A program made the translations under genes and the position numbers. Positions 5,949 to 6,882 of a stretch of 6,882 nucleotides of DNA are shown in pieces. The first letter of the stretch is position 1, and each line of letters starts with the position of its first letter. Below the pieces are notes generated by a model. It worked only from the letters and a program-made list of their open reading frames with translations, was not told the DNA's origin and did no database searches. The stretch covers positions 21,149 through 28,030 of the forward strand of contig DQHW01000011.1 in NCBI GenBank assembly GCA_003524305.1, in the 5' to 3' direction. Source of the DNA: Anaerolineaceae bacterium (GTDB lineage Bacteria > Chloroflexota > Anaerolineae > Anaerolineales > Anaerolineaceae).

Positions 5949-6740
5949 ATGAATAATGCTGAAATGCTGGCCATTTTTGATCGTGAAGTACGGCGCGAAT
6001 GCGAGTGGACACGGATGAAACGCGAAGTGCTGCCCAATTTGGTGCGTTATACCGAGACGGAAAACCCCAACGGCAGCGGTTTTGTGAGTTGGTCCGCGCT
6101 GAACGAGAAGAACGTGGATGCGGCGATTGAAGAGCAGATTGCCCATTTTAAGAGCCTCTCTCTGGAACTCAATTGGAAAGTCTATACGCATGACCAACCC
6201 GCCCATTTGGATGACCGGCTGCTCGCACACGGTTTTGTAGCGGACGATGCCGAGGCGTTGATGGTGGCCGGCATGGATGACTTGCCTGCCGACTACTGGA
6301 CGATGGATGTATCTGCCGTGTCGCGCATCACCTCTCCTGAAGAGGTTGACGAGATTGTGCGCATGGAAAGTGAAGTGTGGACAAAAAACATCAGTGGTTT
6401 TGCGCGCGGGATGAAGTATGACCTTGAGCACCACCCCGATCACATCAGTGTTTTTGCAGTCTGGCAAGACGGACGAATTGTTAGCGCGGCCTGGACTCAT
6501 TATTTACTCTCTACTTCTTTTGCCACCCTGTGGGGCGGCTCAACTTTGAAAGAATATCGCAAACGTGGGTATTACACTGCTTTGTTGGCCGTTAGAGCCA
6601 GAGAAGCCCGCGAAAGAGGTTTCCGCTTTTTGCAGGTGGATGCCAGCCCTGACAGTCAGCCCATCCTCGCCAAGCACGGGTTCAGGTGCCTGGGGTATTC
6701 GAGGGAGTTTACCTTTAAAGAGCAGAGAATCGAGAACTGA
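5949..6740 (+). CDS. GNAT-family N-acetyltransferase with degenerate N-terminal half
   Basis: Predicted acetyl-CoA-dependent acetyltransferase of 263 residues; acceptor unknown. The C-terminal domain (about 124-255) has the GNAT layout: FAVWQDGRIVSAAW (169-182), a STLKEYRKRGYYTALL block (198-213) in which RKRGYY replaces the usual acetyl-CoA-binding RGxG, an AREARERGFRFLQVDAS helix-strand, and AKHGFRCLGY at the end. The N-terminal part has a second GNAT-like tail (WKVYTHDQPAHLDDRLLAHGF, 76-96), so this is probably a tandem GNAT whose first copy has lost its cofactor site. GAGG lies 8 bases before the ATG. The gap of 65 bp to the membrane protein gene holds no hairpin, so read-through from the upstream pair is possible. 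The last four residues, RIEN, and the stop lie inside a heptamer tandem repeat. Confidence 0.85.
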   Translation: MNNAEMLAIFDREVRRECEWTRMKREVLPNLVRYTETENPNGSGFVSWSALNEKNVDAAIEEQIAHFKSLSLELNWKVYTHDQPAHLDDRLLAHGFVADDAEALMVAGMDDLPADYWTMDVSAVSRITSPEEVDEIVRMESEVWTKNISGFARGMKYDLEHHPDHISVFAVWQDGRIVSAAWTHYLLSTSFATLWGGSTLKEYRKRGYYTALLAVRAREARERGFRFLQVDASPDSQPILAKHGFRCLGYSREFTFKEQRIEN

Positions 6741-6774
6741 GAAGTGTGAACCGAGAACCGTGAACCGAGAACCG
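6726..6774. repeat. Heptamer tandem repeat crossing the GNAT stop codon
   Basis: Seven consecutive 7-base units run from 6726: AGAATCG, AGAACTG, AGAAGTG, TGAACCG, AGAACCG, TGAACCG, AGAACCG. The last four form a perfect 14-base repeat taken twice. The earlier units are degenerate and include the final codons and TGA stop (6738-6740) of the acetyltransferase. No terminator hairpin is visible here. It resembles in style the short heptameric repeats (STRR) described in cyanobacteria, without implying relation. Confidence 0.78.
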
Positions 6775-6786
6775 TCAAATCTGTGA

Positions 6787-6799
6787 TTAACAATGTTAA
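6787..6799. promoter_or_regulatory. Short palindrome upstream of the reductase gene, possible operator
   Basis: TTAACAATGTTAA is a perfect 6-1-6 palindrome, 33 bp upstream of the ATG at 6833. It could be a regulator half-site pair or an RNA hairpin. I see no convincing -35/-10 pair around it; TATAAC at 6814-6819 is too close to the start codon. Confidence 0.3.
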
Positions 6800-6832
6800 G
6801 ACCGATCCTTGGATATAACGAGGAGGAAAACC

Positions 6833-6882
6833 ATGGCTAAGAAGATACTGATTTTTGAAAGCAGCCCGCGAAAGAAGGGGAA
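6833..6882 (+). CDS. Flavodoxin-fold NAD(P)H-dependent FMN reductase-like protein, 5' end only
   Basis: Only the first 16 codons are in the window: MAKKILIFESSPRKKG, then a split codon AA. A first beta strand followed by SSPRKKG matches the phosphate-binding start of flavodoxin-like NADPH-dependent FMN reductases and iron-sulfur flavoproteins (usual form: GSPRKxGN). The start is well supported by AGGAGG at 6821-6826, six bases before the ATG. The specific enzyme cannot be named from so little sequence. Confidence 0.7.
   Translation, partial: MAKKILIFESSPRKKG

Noticed and set aside
5607..6500. 297-residue open frame on the minus strand
   Set aside because: It lies antisense across the DUF3307 and GNAT genes, both of which have good ribosome sites and family motifs. 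Its translation shows no coherent domain, and it spans the gap between the two genes.
6814..6819. TATAAC as a -10 box for the FMN reductase-like gene
   Set aside because: It is only 13 bases from the ATG and overlaps the ribosome-site region in any transcript; no -35 lies at 16-18 bp.

Overview
The window looks like chromosomal DNA of a monoderm-style bacterium that is rich in surface lipoproteins. The best guess is Chloroflexota (Anaerolineae), and this is an inference. It rests on the Pro/Thr linker after a lipobox, the bacterial-SH3 lipoprotein, the HELTH peptidase with a C-terminal membrane anchor, and the family-5 solute-binding lipoprotein. There is no rRNA, tRNA, transposase, phage gene or CRISPR array.

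Left part, minus strand (1-3178): two genes are read leftwards. A membrane-anchored gluzincin-type peptidase (Peptidase MA-like, GTG start at 3178) is followed, with a one-base TAATG overlap, by a peptide/oligopeptide ABC transporter substrate-binding lipoprotein. That gene runs off the left edge. The solute-binding protein carries an extra domain of about 150-190 residues between its lipobox and the family-5 binding domain. Together they suggest peptide breakdown and capture at the outer face of the membrane.

Middle (3179-4426): a divergent promoter region of about 220 bp leads rightwards into a 262-residue lipoprotein with a Pro/Thr linker, an SH3-like domain and a C-terminal beta-rich domain. 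After it comes a very AT-rich spacer of 235 bp. This spacer holds a strong terminator hairpin that is also the first unit of a tandem array: six degenerate units of about 28-29 bp starting with TATAGYCA, most of them self-complementary. A good promoter (TTGATT-17-TATAAT) is built into the array and faces the next gene.

Right part, plus strand (4427-6882): a SatD-family protein (nucleotidyl-cyclase-like fold plus C-terminal helix-turn-helix) and a polytopic DUF3307 membrane protein form a tight two-gene unit 20 bp apart. The pair plus the hairpin array at its promoter is the most system-like and least understood part of the window. A GNAT acetyltransferase with a degenerate first half follows. 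Its end is overrun by a heptamer tandem repeat that supplies the last codons and the stop. The first 16 codons of a flavodoxin-fold FMN reductase-like gene, with a perfect AGGAGG site, end the window.
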